From: Paroedura picta
Taxonomy: Eukaryota; Chordata; Lepidosauria; Squamata; Gekkonidae
Reading direction: 5' to 3'
Length of the DNA: 64,000 nucleotides
Assembly (NCBI RefSeq): GCF_049243985.1
Contig: NC_135369.1
Coordinates: 77,937,765-78,001,764 of the forward strand
The first letter of the stretch is position 1, and each line of letters opens with the position of its first letter. A program made the position numbers and the translations under genes. The notes beneath the pieces are model-generated. The model was not told where the DNA came from, made no database searches, and saw nothing but the letters and a program-made list of their open reading frames with translations. Below are positions 20,101 through 35,100 of the stretch, piece after piece.

Positions 20101-23100
20101 TGAAAAATTTGTATTAGCACCTCAGAAACAATGCAAATGATAAAATAGATCAATGGCTTATCTTTATGAGAGCAAATCCAGGATACTTTTCCTAATTTTG
20201 ATTTGAGACCTAAAGTCTCTTAGACTGGTTTAACCACTAAACCACTTGACTGTATGAAGAATGATCAGTCTCTTCAATTATTGTTCAAGTGCCAGTCTTT
20301 TGACTAAAGAGAGGTCAGAAATTGTACAAGGATAAGTCAAGAAGTATTGCTACTAGGGTTCCAGTTCATAAATGCACAGGTTTATCCCAAACAAAATGTT
20401 TAAATATATCTCAGCGATCAGTGGATGGCTGCAGACAAGTTTAGCCAGTAATATATTTGTCTTAGTCTCATTAAAAATTGAAGACTGCATTGGCAAGATA
20501 AAGGCCATGAAAGTTGTGCTAAGGAATTTTTTCCCATCATGACAATGAACCTGCTCATTCTTTGAGGGTAGCAAGCTGTACTTTCATTGGCAAACCTTAC
20601 CCTGATTCGTGCCTCTTCAGATTTCTTTTTGTTCCCAGAACTCAAAGAACATTTAAAAAGAACACAATTTGGCATCCCTCTAGGATGCCAAAACTGCCGT
20701 TTTGATGTGGTAAAAATCTAAGTGAGCAGAATTCTTCAGGGAAGGGTTAAAGCAGGCTTTCATGAAACCCTGAGGTTTCTTAATGGCCGTGAAGAGGTTA
20801 CCCAAATGGGTGGGAGTTAATTAATTTTAATATATTTTTAAATTTGTTAAACATTTATCAGGTGATATGACCATGTATGGTTATACTGACCTGCTTCCCC
20901 TCCCTCCCAGTATGGCCAATGATAGACTTGGAGGAGGCCCAGGTAGGCGTGTACATCGCTATGCTTCCCAACCATATTCTACATGATCGCCCCACTTCTG
21001 GGGTTTCTCAAAGCCTGAAGTATGTTTCAGGAGTTTCTCAATGGTAAAACAGTTGAGAAAGGCTAGGTTAGAGAGATGGAAACACTGCCTTCAGAACTGT
21101 ATAGACCTAGATAGAAACAATAGCTTTACATTTTGATATTTTTGTTTAATAATGACTGCTATGATTTTGTAGTAATACTTTTTCACTTACCCTTGTATTT
21201 ATTTTTGGAAGACCTTTTATCCCAGCCAACAATCACTCAATGTTGTCTTAAGAACTTTATTTAAAATTACTGTAGTTATCCTTGAACGGAATAACTAAAT
21301 GAGAATTACAGTGATACAAAACACTAGAATATATGACATTATAAGTAAAAAAGCACATGCTGTCCTTTCTCCTACCTAGTCTACATTTTAAAATGAAATG
21401 CAATTTCTAAAATTTCTCCCAAGCCCTTTCAGAGAATGTAAGATAGTCTCGCCACAACCCAGATTTGAGAGATTCATTGTCGCCACACTGTCACCAATAT
21501 TTCTGAGGTTTCAGACAACTGAGAGCACGTGGAGAGAGCTACTGGGGAGAGTTGCTGCTGACCAGGTGAGGCTATTGTTCTGCCTGGGTGAGGTGATTGC
21601 TGGGTAATTGTTGGGAGGCTTAAAAAGGGCTGCTCCTCACCAGAGGCGCGAGCCTTTGGCGCGAGCCGAAGAGCGAGAGAGACAAAGGGCTCTTGGCCTG
21701 TGGCTCTTAGCCTGGGGTTCTTGGCCGAGCAATTAGAATCAGTAGATTATATCAGTAGATTATATTTCCCTAGTACTTGCACTGTCTAGACATTACAATG
21801 GTCCTCCAGGACACTCATCCCATCATCTGCAGTGAGTGTGACATGATTGCCTTCCTCCCAGAAGACAAGATGGACTACAGCTGCCCCAAGTGTAAGCTGG
21901 TAAGACTTTTGGAGGAAAAGATTAGGGGACTAGAAAACAGAATTATTACTCTGACCCAAAGTAAGAAAGGGGAGGAGTTCGTAGTCCAGAGCTCTGCAAC
22001 ATGGAATAAAGAGAATAAAGAGAATACAACCAGTCCTGAAGAGGACAAGGAGATTGACCACAATAGGGAGCCTCTGCAGGCAGTTCGGAAAAAGACTGAA
22101 CGGCGAAGGGCGAGACAGTTCTCGGGGCCTTTGGAGCTCCAGAATAGATTTCAGGCCCTTGCAGAGGAGGTGCAAGGGTCAACAAGGGAAGAGGTCCCAA
22201 AACAAACTCTAAGACAAAGGGAAGAGGCCACGGGGACAGAAGGAAATGGAGGTGAGAAGAAAAAAAAAAGGAGAGTACTGGTAATTGGAGACTCCCTGCT
22301 AAGAGGAATGGATCGCCATGTGGCTGGGCCCGACCCCCTAACCCGAGAGGTGTGTTGCTTGCCAGGGGCGAAAATTAAAGATGTTTCAGAAAGGCTGCCC
22401 AAACTCCTCAAATCTACGGATCGCTACCCATTTGTGATGGTCCATGTGGGAACGAATGACATGTCCCTGAATACCATCGCTCCTATTAAAAAAGACTATC
22501 AAGATCTGGGGAGGAAGCTCAAGCAAATGGGGGCACAAGTGGTATTCTCTTCAATCTTGCCTGTCAAGGGAAGAGGAATGCATAGGGAGAGGAAGATAAT
22601 GGAGGTGAATCACTGGCTGCGTAGTTGGTGCCGGCAGGAGAGATTTGGTTTCTGGGACCATGGGATAGGCTTTCTTGAGGAAGGCCTACTAGCACCTGAT
22701 GGACTGCACTTATCGAAACTGGGGAAGAATGTGTTTGGCAGGAACCTGGGGAGATTCATCAGGAGAGCTTTAAACTAAAGCCACTAGGGGAAGGAGACGA
22801 TCAACATAGGGAGTGTATGGAAGGAAAACTATCGGAGGCAGCCCAACCGGCAAGGCCAGCTCATAGGGAACCAAAAGTAAAAGGATTCAGTTGTCTTTAT
22901 ACTAACGCCCGAAGCATGGGCAATAAAAAGGAAGAGCTGGAACTTCTCATGCTGATGGAAAGGTATGATCTAGTAGGCATCACAGAAACTTGGTGGAATG
23001 ATTCTCATGACTGGAATGTAATGGTGGATGGATATGAACTGTTCAGAAAAAACAGAATAGATCGAAGAGGTGGAGGAGTGGCACTGTATGTGAGGAAAGG

Positions 23101-26100
23101 GCTTACCTGTCAGGAAATTCTAGTGAAGGAGAGCATATCTGCAGTGGAAAGCATCTGGGTGAAAATAAACGATGGGAAAACAAACAGTGTGGTGGTTGGT
23201 GTCTGCTACCGACCGCCTGACCAACGAGAGGATGTGGATGCTGCACTTTGTGAGCAGCTTGAGAAAATATCCAAACGGCAGGACCTTGTCATCATGGGTG
23301 ACTTCAATTTCCCAGATGTGTGCTGGGAAACTAACTCTGCGAAGCGTCCTCAGTCATGCAAGTTTCTGACCTGCCTGGCTGACAATTTCATTTATCAAAT
23401 GGTAGATGAACCCACAAGAGGTTCAGCCATACTGGACTTAATACTGACCAACAGGCAAGAGTTGGTGGATGAGGTGAAGGAAGTGGGGACCCTAGGGGGA
23501 AGTGACCATGTCCTCATAGAATTCCTTTTGAGATGGGGAGCCAAGGAAGCTTGTAGCCAGACGCGGATGTTGGATTTTCGTAGGGCAAACTTTAATAAAC
23601 TCAGAGACATGATGAGTGTCATACCATGGCCGAGAATGCTGGAAGGGAAGGGAGCATGTGAAGGGTGGGCGCTACTCAAACAGGAGCTATTGCATGCTCA
23701 ATCAATGACTATCCCAGAAAGACGAAAACACTGCAGGAGCTCTAAGAAGCCTATTTGGATGAACAGAGAACTTCAAGAGGAACTAAGAAAGAAAAGGAAA
23801 ATGTTCAGGAAATGGAGGGAAGGACAGAGCTCTAAAAAAGAGTACCTACAGGTTACTAGGCACTGTAGATCAATCATCAGAAAGGCCAAAGCTGAGAGTG
23901 AGCTAAGATTGGCCAGGGAAGCCCATTGTAACAAGAAAAGATTTTTCAGTTATGTGAGGAGCAAACGTAAAGTAAAGGAGGCAATAGGCCCACTGTTGGG
24001 TGCGTATGGACAAACTCTAACGGAAGATGCAGAGAAAGCAGAAAGGCTTAGTGCCTATTTTACATCTGTTTTTTCCCACAGGTCAAAGTGTTTAGGTACA
24101 TCTAGAGATGGCCATAGCCAAAGGACAGTGTCTGGGTGGCAGGTTAACATGGATAGAGAGGTTGTCGAGAGGCATTTAGCTGCACTGGATGAGTTCAAAT
24201 CCCCTGGTCCAGATGAAATGCACCCAAGAGTACTCAAAGAACTTTCCAGAGAACTTGCACAGCCCTTGTCCATCATCTTCGTAACCTCTTTAAGGACTGG
24301 AGATGTCCCGGAGGACTGGAAGAGAGCAAATGTTATTCCGATCTTCAAAAAAGGGAGGAAGGATGACCCGGGAAACTACAGACCAGTGAGTCTGACCTCT
24401 GTTGTGGGGAAGATAATGGAGCAGATATTAAAGGGAGCGATCTGCAAACATCTGGAGGACAATTTGGTGATCCAAGGAAGTCAGCATGGATTTGTCTCCA
24501 ACAGGTCCTGCCAGACCAACCTAGTTTCCTTTTTTGACCAAGTAACAGGTTTGCTGGATCGGGGAAATTCGGTTGATGTCATTTACTTGGATTTTAGTAA
24601 AGCTTTTGACAAGGTTCCCCATGATGTTCTGATGGATAAGTTGAAGGACTGCAATCTGGATTTTCAGATAGTTAGGTGGATAGGGAATTGGTTAGAGAAC
24701 CGCACTCAAAGAGTTGTTGTCAATGGTGTTTCATCAGACTGGAGAGAGGTGAGTAGCGGGGTACCTCAGGGTTCGGTGCTCGGCCCGGTACTTTTTAACA
24801 TATTTATTAATGATCTAGATGAGGGGGTGGAGGGACTACTCATCAAGTTTGCAGATGACACCAAATTGGGAGGACTGGCAAATACTCCGGAAGATAGAGA
24901 CAGAGTTCAACGAGATCTGAACACAATGGAAAAATGGGCAAATGAGAACAAGATGCAATTTAATAAAGATAAGTGTAAAGTTCTGCATCTGGGTCAGAAA
25001 AATGAAAAGCATGCCTACTGGATGGGGGATACGCTTCTAGGTAGCACTGTGTGTGAACGAGACCTTGGGGTACTTGTGGATTGTAAACTAAACATGAGCA
25101 GGCAGTGTGATGCAGCGGTAAAAAAGGCAAATGCCATTTTGGGCTGTATCAACAGAGGCATCACATCAAAATCACAAGATGTCATAGTCCCATTGTATAC
25201 GGCACTGGTCAGACCACACCTGGAGTACTGTGTGCAGTTCTGGAGGCCTCACTTCAAGAAGGACGTAGATAAAATTGAAAGGGTACAGAGGAGAGCGACG
25301 AAGATGATCTGGGGCCAAGGGACCAAGCCCTATGAAGATAGGTTGAGGGACTTGGGAATGTTCAGCCTGGAGAAAAGGAGGTTGAGAGGGGACATGATAG
25401 CCCTCTTTAAGTATTTGAAAGGTTGTCACTTGGAGGAGGGCAGGATGCTGTTTCTGCTGGCTGCAGAGGAGAGGACACGCAGTAATGGGTTTAAACTTCA
25501 AGTACAACGATATAGGCTAGATATCAGGAAAAAGTTTTTCACAGTCAGAGTAGTTCAGCAGTGGAATAGACTGCCTAAGGAGGTGGTGAGCTCCCTCTCA
25601 CTGGAAGTCTTCAAGCAAAGGTTGGATACACACTTTTCTTGGATGCTTTAGGATGCTTAGGGCTAATCCTGCGTTGAGCAGGGGGTTGGACTAGATGGCC
25701 TGTATGGCCCCTTCCAACTCTATGATTCTATGATTCTATGATTCTATGATTTCTAATTCTTAACACGGCCAGATCAGTGAATTCTTAAATTCCAAGACTG
25801 GTACCATAAATAGGCAAGACAGATCTTTCTACAGAGATCTTTGTAGACTAAGCCCGTCCTGGAAGCAGGAAACACTGTCAGGCTTTTCCCAAGGAGGGCA
25901 AACTGAGGAGATGAAAATAAATGGAGGTTAGCTTGGAACTGTGAAAAAAAATGAATGTTTGCAGATCTAAACAAAACCCTAAAAGCAAACTCTCCAGCCT
26001 ACTATGCAAAACAACCTTAACAATGGCTTAAAGTGAATGCTACAACATCATTTTCAGTTTAACAGCTGAACAACTGTTATTCTTTCAGCAATTCAGGAAT

Positions 26101-29100
26101 TCACTCTTGCACACAAAAAATATGTGAAATTTGGTGAATGGAATTGGGAAAGAAGGGTTAAAACTAGTGGACAGCTCAATATGCTGAGAATCTCTATCTC
26201 TCAGTTTCTTTATTTGGCAGCTCCTTTTAATGAACAAAGTAGCACTTAAAGGGGTTTACTCTTAAGTAGGAGATAATTAGTAAGTGACAGTATTTGGTGT
26301 CCTTCCCATATCTGAGCTCCTTTGTATAGCAGCAATTTTTGAACATTTCATAAGGTTAGAGTGTTTTTTAAAACAAACCTATACAAATGAAAGCAAAATT
26401 CAATGCTTACTGAAAGTGGAATTCCATTATGCCTGTTTTGACTTCTTAGCATGTATTCTGTCTGCTTCTTGTAGTATACTCCTTCCATTAGAACTAAATG
26501 CCAGTCCTGACTGTAATGTCTCACCTGAAGTAATACCTTTCCACTGTAGACACTCATAGGATACATGGTACCAAATGTCATCAAGGCAATGGCTACTGCA
26601 GATGCAGTGTCAACAGCAAAATAATTACTGAAACAGAGAAATGTAGCATTAGAGAGCACACCAGGTTTTTAATACCTAGGAATTTTATTGTTGAATGTAA
26701 CTGTACGTACTTAATTTCAATTAGCATGTATGTAATACAAAGAGCTAAAGCCCCTGCAAGGTCAATTAAGACGAATGGATTCATTCGTGGAAGGAAGATG
26801 CTGCTCAATCCAGGAATGATGCCACATAAACTAAAAAATAAAAAGGAAGGAAAAATATGGATTAACTGCCCTTAAATAGGAGACACAGCAAGTTAAAAAA
26901 AGAGCACAGTTCATTCATATGTACAGTAGGAATTATGTGGGTATTTCTCTGCAGCCAGAAAGATAATCAGCCTAGCTATTATTAATTGTGGACACATAAA
27001 TTACACATTATAATAGATGATGATGACTATAGCATAGGCAACTTGTTCATTCCCTTCTACTGAAATTACATCAAGTACAAAGCTGCCAATTTAAGTTAAA
27101 ACAATTGTTTCCTCGCAGTTCTAAACAGCTGTTCCTAGCAATAAAATCTTTTAGTTCTTTAAATTCTAACTACTTAGTGAAAGTGTAGGAAGTATTTTGC
27201 TTACTCATATATTCAGATTTCCAGACACTATAATTAAGGAGGTCAGTAGCCTCAATGTTATTACAGTTTGTATTGATAGACAGAACCCAATGATTACTGG
27301 GAATTTGAGTTCCTCTTTTGTACATATGCGAGGTCCCATTTCATGCATAAAGAAAGAATATTCAGATGTGTTTAACAAAATTAAGGTAAGTACTGGGGGG
27401 TAAATGGTAATGACTGGGGAAGGCACTGGCAAACCACCCCGTATTGAGTCTGCCATGAAAACGCTGGAGGGCGTCACCCCAAGGGTCAGACATGACTCGG
27501 TGCTTGCACAGGGGATACCTTTACCTTTACCTTACTATGAAATATCTTCAAATACATTTTCATATTACTGTGACACTGGACAACTTGCAAGCTTTCTCCA
27601 AAACTGCACATTTTCTCCAAAAGAAAAAGCTTGAGTCTTTTGAAGGCTTTCTGATAGAGGAGGGGCAGAACAGGAAAACAAATTTTTCTGGGAGAAAGTG
27701 GCTATGATAAGAACAAGGCAGGAATATAATTCCTCACTTGATTAGACCAGCAGCAAAAAAGCAGAACTCCCAAATAATAAACAAATGACTCTGATATGGT
27801 AATGCACTTTACAGTGACAGAATCTATACCAGGAGCTATTATGCACAAGACATTTTGTGATGTTTCCTGCTGTGCATAATAGCCCCAGGTTAAAAATGGA
27901 AGGCTTAGTTCTGTAACCCAAAGAACAAGAATTTCTCCACAGACAATCCATAACTCCACAGCCTATCTCAAAATAACCTATAGAAATGTAACATATGAAG
28001 AAATAAGCTTTGGGTACTTTTAACTGATTTGTGCAGAATTTCCACACACACACCCCCCCCTTGAATCCTTAGGGAGATACCTAACATGCTTTCCAAGCTG
28101 TTACTCAAGGCTACAGCATATAGATTCCTACACAATTGTATTACTTTACCTTTTCAATACTCCCCCCCACACACACACACTTCAGTAGCTAATTTTATTT
28201 TAAGGTCACATGCAAGGGATGGTGGTAGAAGGTAACAGGACTTTAGTAGGTCTTGCACAGCTAATGTCTACAGCACTTTTCCCTCTACCTCCAGTTGTGG
28301 ATCCCTGGTGGTAGGAAGTGCTGTCAAGACACATGATTATAATCAATGGCAACTCCACAGAATTTTCAAGGCAAAAGACCCTCAAAGCTTGTTTGCTACT
28401 GCCTACTTGTATGTCACAACCTTAGTTCTCCCTTGAAGGTCTCCCTCCAAATACTAGCTAGGGCTCACCCTGCTTAATTTCCCAGATCTGACAAGAATAG
28501 GCTAGGCCCAGGCTATCCAGGTCAGGGCTTTGTGTATCTTACCTTCTACTGAGATCTGCAACATGTTCCTGAAGCCAACTTGTACTTGCAGCTAGATGAA
28601 AAGTAATATTAATTATAATTAAGACCACATGCTTTACACCATGATTATAATCAATCTAACAAGTCACACTATATAGCTTCATCAAATTTTATTTCAAATT
28701 CAATCCACATAAAGCTTTAAGGACTCCTACTCAGAGGGCAGCTATTATCACAGTACTTACTGTGTGCAATAAAAATAATTATTCTACTAAACTGAAAGCA
28801 GTTTTGAAACAAAGCACCCCTTATTCCTCCCCTCAAAGTTTAATGTGTATAGTAACTAACATGTTCCACTTTGCAACGGTTACTTATTAGACCTCTCAGC
28901 CTACAGACTTCTTAAAATCTTCAAGGCCAAAGTATGGAGGGGGCTAATTGGTTCTTTGTGAGAACTTCTGAACTACACAGTGGGAAAATCAGAAGTAAAG
29001 TCATAATCTAAAGAGTTCTAGCCAGGACACATTTGGCTTGGTTCATCATGGTCGCCTGATCGAGGTGGGCCAAAACTATAAATGGCCAAAGGGTTTGAAG

Positions 29101-32100
29101 AAAGAAAGACTAGCTTGGATTCTGGTGGACTGAGGCCTCAACTATGATCTGCTTATTTGCTTATTTTTGTATCGCATGATTCTAGAAGTGTGTTGCCAAT
29201 GGATAAATTTATATTCTGAAAATTATTTTAATAAACTTTACATAAAAGTCTGTTTCTTGTGAACACTTGACCTGGGAAACCCACAGGGTTCAGGCCAGGA
29301 CTCCTTGACAAGAGTCTTATACTGTAGGCACACTTATGTCCCCTTGCACCAAATCAACCCATTTAACCAGTATGCCAAACCAGCTACATTGTTCTTTTCA
29401 CCTTGCTTATTGTACCTGCAATTTGTTGAACAAGCCAAAGTTGGTCTACCAGACGTACATAACAAACCAGTTTTTGTATAAATACTTAAATGTACTAATT
29501 TTTTGTATAATATACGGTTTTGTATAAATACTTAAATCTACCAATTGCTTCCTTTCCTGTCTCATCACACAACCCTCAGATGTTTTTCTGAATGCTCTTG
29601 CACAGCCCATTGTCCCTAAGTGCAGGCCTCCTGCTGTTGGCCTCTTCAAAGGGATGGGGAAATGGAAGCCAAGTTTCCTCTGAGATCCACAAGTCTGCTT
29701 GTGAAGAAATGTCCTTTTCTATACTCTGGTTTCTCTTCAGATAGCATAAATCTTTCACTTTTTACTGAAGATAAATGTTCTTTTATTTGAGGCTACATCC
29801 CAATATTTCAAGGGTTGGGGCTCGCAACCCCCTCCAACTGCTTTTAAAAGTGTTTTTCCTGTTGGCAGAAGAGAGGTGGGAAATGGGAAGTTGATTGCTC
29901 CTAAATATTACTTGTTCTGTCAACAACTCTGAGAAGTACCCAGCTATCAAAACTTTATAGATGCAACCGGCTCTCCTAGCTGAAGACAATGAAATGGCCA
30001 GCTTACCCCTTAGCTGGAATCTGACACTTAGAAGGTAACAGACTTGGGATGTACCACACAGAGACTTACATCATTTGAATGCAACATCTAATGGGTGCCA
30101 GGGGAAGGGAGGTGGTTGATTGCTTCATCACTATCTCCCCAGGAGTGCACAACTGGAGTAAGCCATCCCATAGGTAGCACATCACCAGGCAGAGGGTCAG
30201 GATGACCTCTGAGTGCCCACTGAAATGGAATGGGCATTGCCAATGTCAACTGAATTTATTCACAGCTGTCTTTTAGAGCCTTAAAGCTTTCCCCTTCCTT
30301 CCATCTGCCTGTAAGTCTAGCTATATCATTCTAGACCCAAAAGGGTTTTACAACCCTCAACTGTTCTCCCAGCTTTCTCTACTGCACTTTATTCACGTTC
30401 CCTAAATTTCTTTTCTATCTCTCTGAAATAAAATCAAATATAAAGGTGGGAACAAGTGCACCAACGTGGGTGGGCTAATCACATATGACCAGAGTTCTTG
30501 TCTCATTGCCTTTTAAACTTGTTCTCAAGAGAAGCTAAAGCCCAACATTCTGTCCAGGCCTCCTGCCATCAGGGATAAACTGGGATTTTACATTTTGGAT
30601 ACAATAATCCAGTTAGTAAAAATCATGGTTAACCACCAACCACAAACTCTAATTAAGAATCCCAAGTTAATGCCCCAAGAAAAGCCATAATTTGTTATTA
30701 AGTCTGCATTTGACATCACAACTAACCACGATTTTATCATAATATCTCAACATAGCCTATGTGACCAGATAACTTAGGGAAGGCAAAGGAAGTCAGTAAC
30801 AACCATTAGTAATATGCCTGGCAAATAAACCAAGCCAACACAGTACTGAGTTAATTTTTCCATATTGATTTATTCCATACCTTCAGAGACGTAAACAAAG
30901 GGTTTATTCCTAATGGAAAGCATTGTAAACAGGTTGAAAGAGAGTGCCACAAAAGTGCCAACCAACAATCGACCCCTAAAAAAGAATAAAGATACTGATT
31001 TTTAAAGAATCTCCCAATTACATTGCCAAGAAAATTACTAGTTAGCCAATTTCTCCCCATTTATCATTGTTCTCTAGTTTTTGATTACTATTTCAGATGG
31101 CATTTTTTAATGTAAACTGAGAATTCAACTTGTCCTGACAACTACAACTGCAATAAAGACAGGTTTGGATAACATACCTACAAATCTGAAATATTTTTCA
31201 GCAGCAAATTTAGAATATTACAAACATATTTAGCTATGTTAGTTGATATATATCAACAGGTTCAATCCACTGCCTTTAAAATCAAGAGGAGTTTTGCTGC
31301 TGACTTCAATGTCGTAAGTTTCAACCTATCTATTTACTATGAATCATTTAGTGCTACTAATTGTAAACTGTAAACTCAACTTCCTATTATTTGACACCAC
31401 ATTTACTGAAAAGGAAGAAGACCCAAAATGTAAGATGGCCTCCCTGAAGAAAGTCACACATCATTACAAAAATTACTGAACATGACTGTAACTTGTAAGC
31501 AAATACAAGATGACCCCCTTTCTTTTTTTCTTTTTGATGGAACCCCCGGGGGGGTGGGGAGAGGCCAGTCTTGCTTTGCAGTAAATGCCATATTTTAGAA
31601 GAATAAGAGCTGGCGTTTTATACCCTGCTTTCCACTCCCCAAAGGAGTGCCAAAGCAGCTTACAAGCACCTTTCACTTCCTCTCCCCGTAACAGAGACCC
31701 TGTGAGGTAAGTGGAGCTGACAAAGTTCAAAGACGACTGCTTTGTGAGAACAGCTCTAAGAGAACTGGCCCAAGGTCACCCATCTTGCTATATGTAGGAG
31801 TGGAGAATCAAATCTGCCACTCTTTAACCAATATACCATGCTGCCTCAAATTTTACATGTGCAATATTTAATGTTTTATTTAAAAACGTTTCTTACGTGT
31901 GAATCTCTGGTTGCTCCAAAAATCGTTCAGCACTACAAGAGAAAAGAATCACAGAATCTGTTATTTTTTGGTCATATCATCTTTACATTCCACATATGCA
32001 ACTTTCATCAGGCCAGTTATAAAACATCACCACCTAGAGTGGCTAAGAGTTTGCTTTTTAGCTACCACGTTTAAAAAAACCCTAACATTTCACTGCAGTT

Positions 32101-35100
32101 GATTTGACCACCATATATATCAAGCATATGTGAAGTAGTAAAGCGTCTTACCTTTCTTTTAGTATAAAAAGAGCTCCAAGTTGTGCCAGAACTGTAGAAG
32201 CAAATACTGCTAGTACTTCAAATCTCTCAAACCTGGAATTTGAGAGAATACTTAAAACCAACATGCACAAATAACTCATTCTTATTTTCACTTGAAGATA
32301 ATGTACTACCGCTGAATGCTTCAAGTTCAAATGAGGATTCTGAGATTTTAGACTACATTTTTATCACAACTGTTAATTACCAAAATTACAATCTTGTAAA
32401 GCTTGCATCCAAATAAATAAATGAATAACAAAAAATCAATCATTTTAAAAGAAAACAAATGTAGAAAGACTGCAGCCCAATTAGGAACAATAAATCTGTA
32501 TATTCAGAAAGAAAACACATCAAGATGGGTAACTGTTAGTTTGTCTGTAGCAGTAGAAAAGACAAGGAGTCTAGTAGCACCTTAAAGATTAACAAAATTT
32601 GTAATAGGCTATGACTTTCAAGAGTCATTGCTCACTTCTGAAGGTATGTGAAGAAGTGAACAGTGACTCACAAAAGCTCATACTCTGCCACAAATTGTAT
32701 TAGTCTTTAAGCTGCTACTGGACTCTTGCTCTCTTCAAAAGGAAATGTTTTACAGAAGCATTTTCACAACTACATTTTGTAGACATTGGAAAACCTTGCA
32801 TTTTTTACTGACTGTTTATCTTTATGATCACCTTAAGACAACCAACATAACATCAATTCAAGTTTTTTGCACAGCTAAGAAATAGCTCTTATCCTAACTA
32901 TTAAATTAAATTTCATCAACCAGGAAGCTTTGTGCTACAACAGGCTACAAATATAATTAAGGCTGTAGTCATCAGGAAGAAAATCTCCACTAAATTCAAT
33001 AAATAAAAATAAAACATGCTTCCAGGTGAACCTTTTAAGTGTTAAGACTATATGTCAGAAAATAGACAGGCAAGTACTTTACGATTATTTTTCTCCCTTT
33101 CCCAAAGTACTTGAACTCACGGACATCAGATGAAGTTGATGGGGAACATATTCAGGGCAGACAAGAGCGATGAAAATGTGGGATTGACTGATAGACACAG
33201 TGATGGCCACAGGAATAGACAGTTTTAAAAGGGGATTACAGAGATTCATGGAGGATAGGGTCTATCAATAGCTACTAGCCATGGTGACCACTGGTTTGAT
33301 CCAACAAGGCTCTTGTGTTCTTAAGTAGAATGATTATGTTTCCAAATCAAACAAACAAACACACAGAGAAACATCTGCTAGGGAAAGGATGGCCAACTTT
33401 ACTATCAAGAGCACTCACTCATACTCATAGTGGCTCAGGAATCACATGTGGCTCTTCTGAGCATTGTTCTCCAATGTGACTCCCACTCCAACTTTTAAGA
33501 GAGTGGGCAAGACCATTCCCCCATGGAGCTTGTCGCTGACAGGTGGCTCCCACCTTAAAACAGCTACCACCACATGGGGTGGAAGATGGGTGGGTAAGTT
33601 GCAGACCTCATGCTAGGGATGGAAGTGAAGAGTCCATCACCTAAAAGTTCCTCGCCCTTTCTCCACAGCCTCTGCACTCTCATCTCAGCATCCAGGCAGT
33701 TCTTAGGAAGAAAGCAAGCTAGCTACAGAGAAGAGAGTAGGAGCATCACAGTAGCTACTCAGAAAAACAGCAACTAGCTACAGTGGGACGGTAGTGGCTT
33801 TACTCTCCCATGATCAGCTTACTCTCCTCCTGGACTCTCGTAATCTCACTCTCTCACCCTGAGAAATAGCTGAGGACAGAATGAGAGAGCAGAAAGGGAA
33901 GCCCTTCCTGTCACTCCAGGTACACAAAGGCTGAATAAGGTTCAACTGTAGTGTGGAGATAACACTACATGCCGAAGAGTAATCTGATAACTAAAAACAT
34001 GTTATACATTAATAGCTACATTACTGCTTGTGTGTTGGTGAACAAGGCCATTCTGTAGTCATGTGGCTCTACTGGTTGGTCATTATTGCGAAGGGGCTCT
34101 CTGCAGTGAATGCCACTAATCTATAGAAGATGGACTATATTCTCTTCTCCAGCAAATGATCTGGGTGCTACATAAACTAGTCTTCTCACAGATGGTCAAG
34201 TATATAGATAAAAATGAAGCCACTTATGGAAGACAAACTGGGGCTGTACGAGGAATCTTTGGGGAATAGGAGAACCCCATTTGGAATCCCCTATCTCTCA
34301 AAAGCTCCCCTTCCACAATTATCTAAGCTCATAACAACTTGAATAGGCCAAATCTACCTGCCCAAATTTCTTTAAAGTGATGCTCTCTGGAGCATATGAA
34401 ATCATCATTAGGCAGACTTTTTAGGTGTTTTTCATTTTTCTTTTAAGAATGCAACCTATTTTTGTACACAAATTTTGGCCCTTCCATATCTGGTTGAAGA
34501 AACTGATTCTACGGGTTTCTATAAACTGCCTGTGGTTCAATTAAAACATCTATCATTATCTGGATCAACAAAGGAATATTTCAAACATTTTCTGAGCGTG
34601 TAATAATAAAATTATATGTTAGAGGAACTTACCCAAATGAATAAGTTGTACTGGGCTTCTTCATCATTACCCAATAACTTACTAAGCATGTTATTAAGCT
34701 GAATAGGGAAGAAAAACACCAATGAGAATTCAGACAAGAGAGCTTAAAGAACTCTGTTTCAAAATGTACCTTCTGAAGAATGGATGTGCTTTAATAGCAA
34801 TCCAAACAAATAGCCCATGGTTTTAAAACCAGTTTCAAAACAAACTCATTGCCCTCAGTCGCTATTCATTTATATAGAGCTAGCAAAATGTCCACTGTTT
34901 AGCTAGACAAAAGAATAAACTCTAACAAGGCTGCTTACAACTAAAAGTAAATGAACCTATGAGCATGGACAGAGGAAGAGCTAATTGGTTGCAGGATTCT
35001 CAGCAGAGGGACAGTACTGAGTTGTCCTCCCTACTTTGAAGTCTCTATCAGCGAATGAAAGGAGACTGTGAATGAGACAGGGGGCACAAGGTGATGCTGG

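Larger units (their letters stand above)
21520..25751 (+). mobile_element. CR1 LINE, apparently full length, both ORFs open
   Basis: A GC-rich 5' region (about 21520-21776, exact start uncertain) is followed by ORF1 (21777-22778), a 38-base gap, ORF2 (22817-25651) and the CR1 3' end with tandem ATTCTATG units at about 25720-25751. It lies antisense in SLC30A6 intron 11. CR1-type LINEs leave no reliable target duplication and none is seen. Near-identical fragments at 2705, 44537 and 56640 point to recent activity of the subfamily. Confidence 0.93.

Noticed and set aside
25720-25751. Tandem ATTCTATG units looking like a small repeat array or CRISPR-like pattern
   Set aside because: This is the standard 3' end of CR1 LINEs; it recurs at 3785, 56975 and 62845 directly after CR1 sequence.
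29040-29300. Region with AATAAAC and TGTGAACA-type text considered as a possible long terminal repeat
   Set aside because: No paired repeats, primer-binding site, or coding remnants nearby. Left unclassified.
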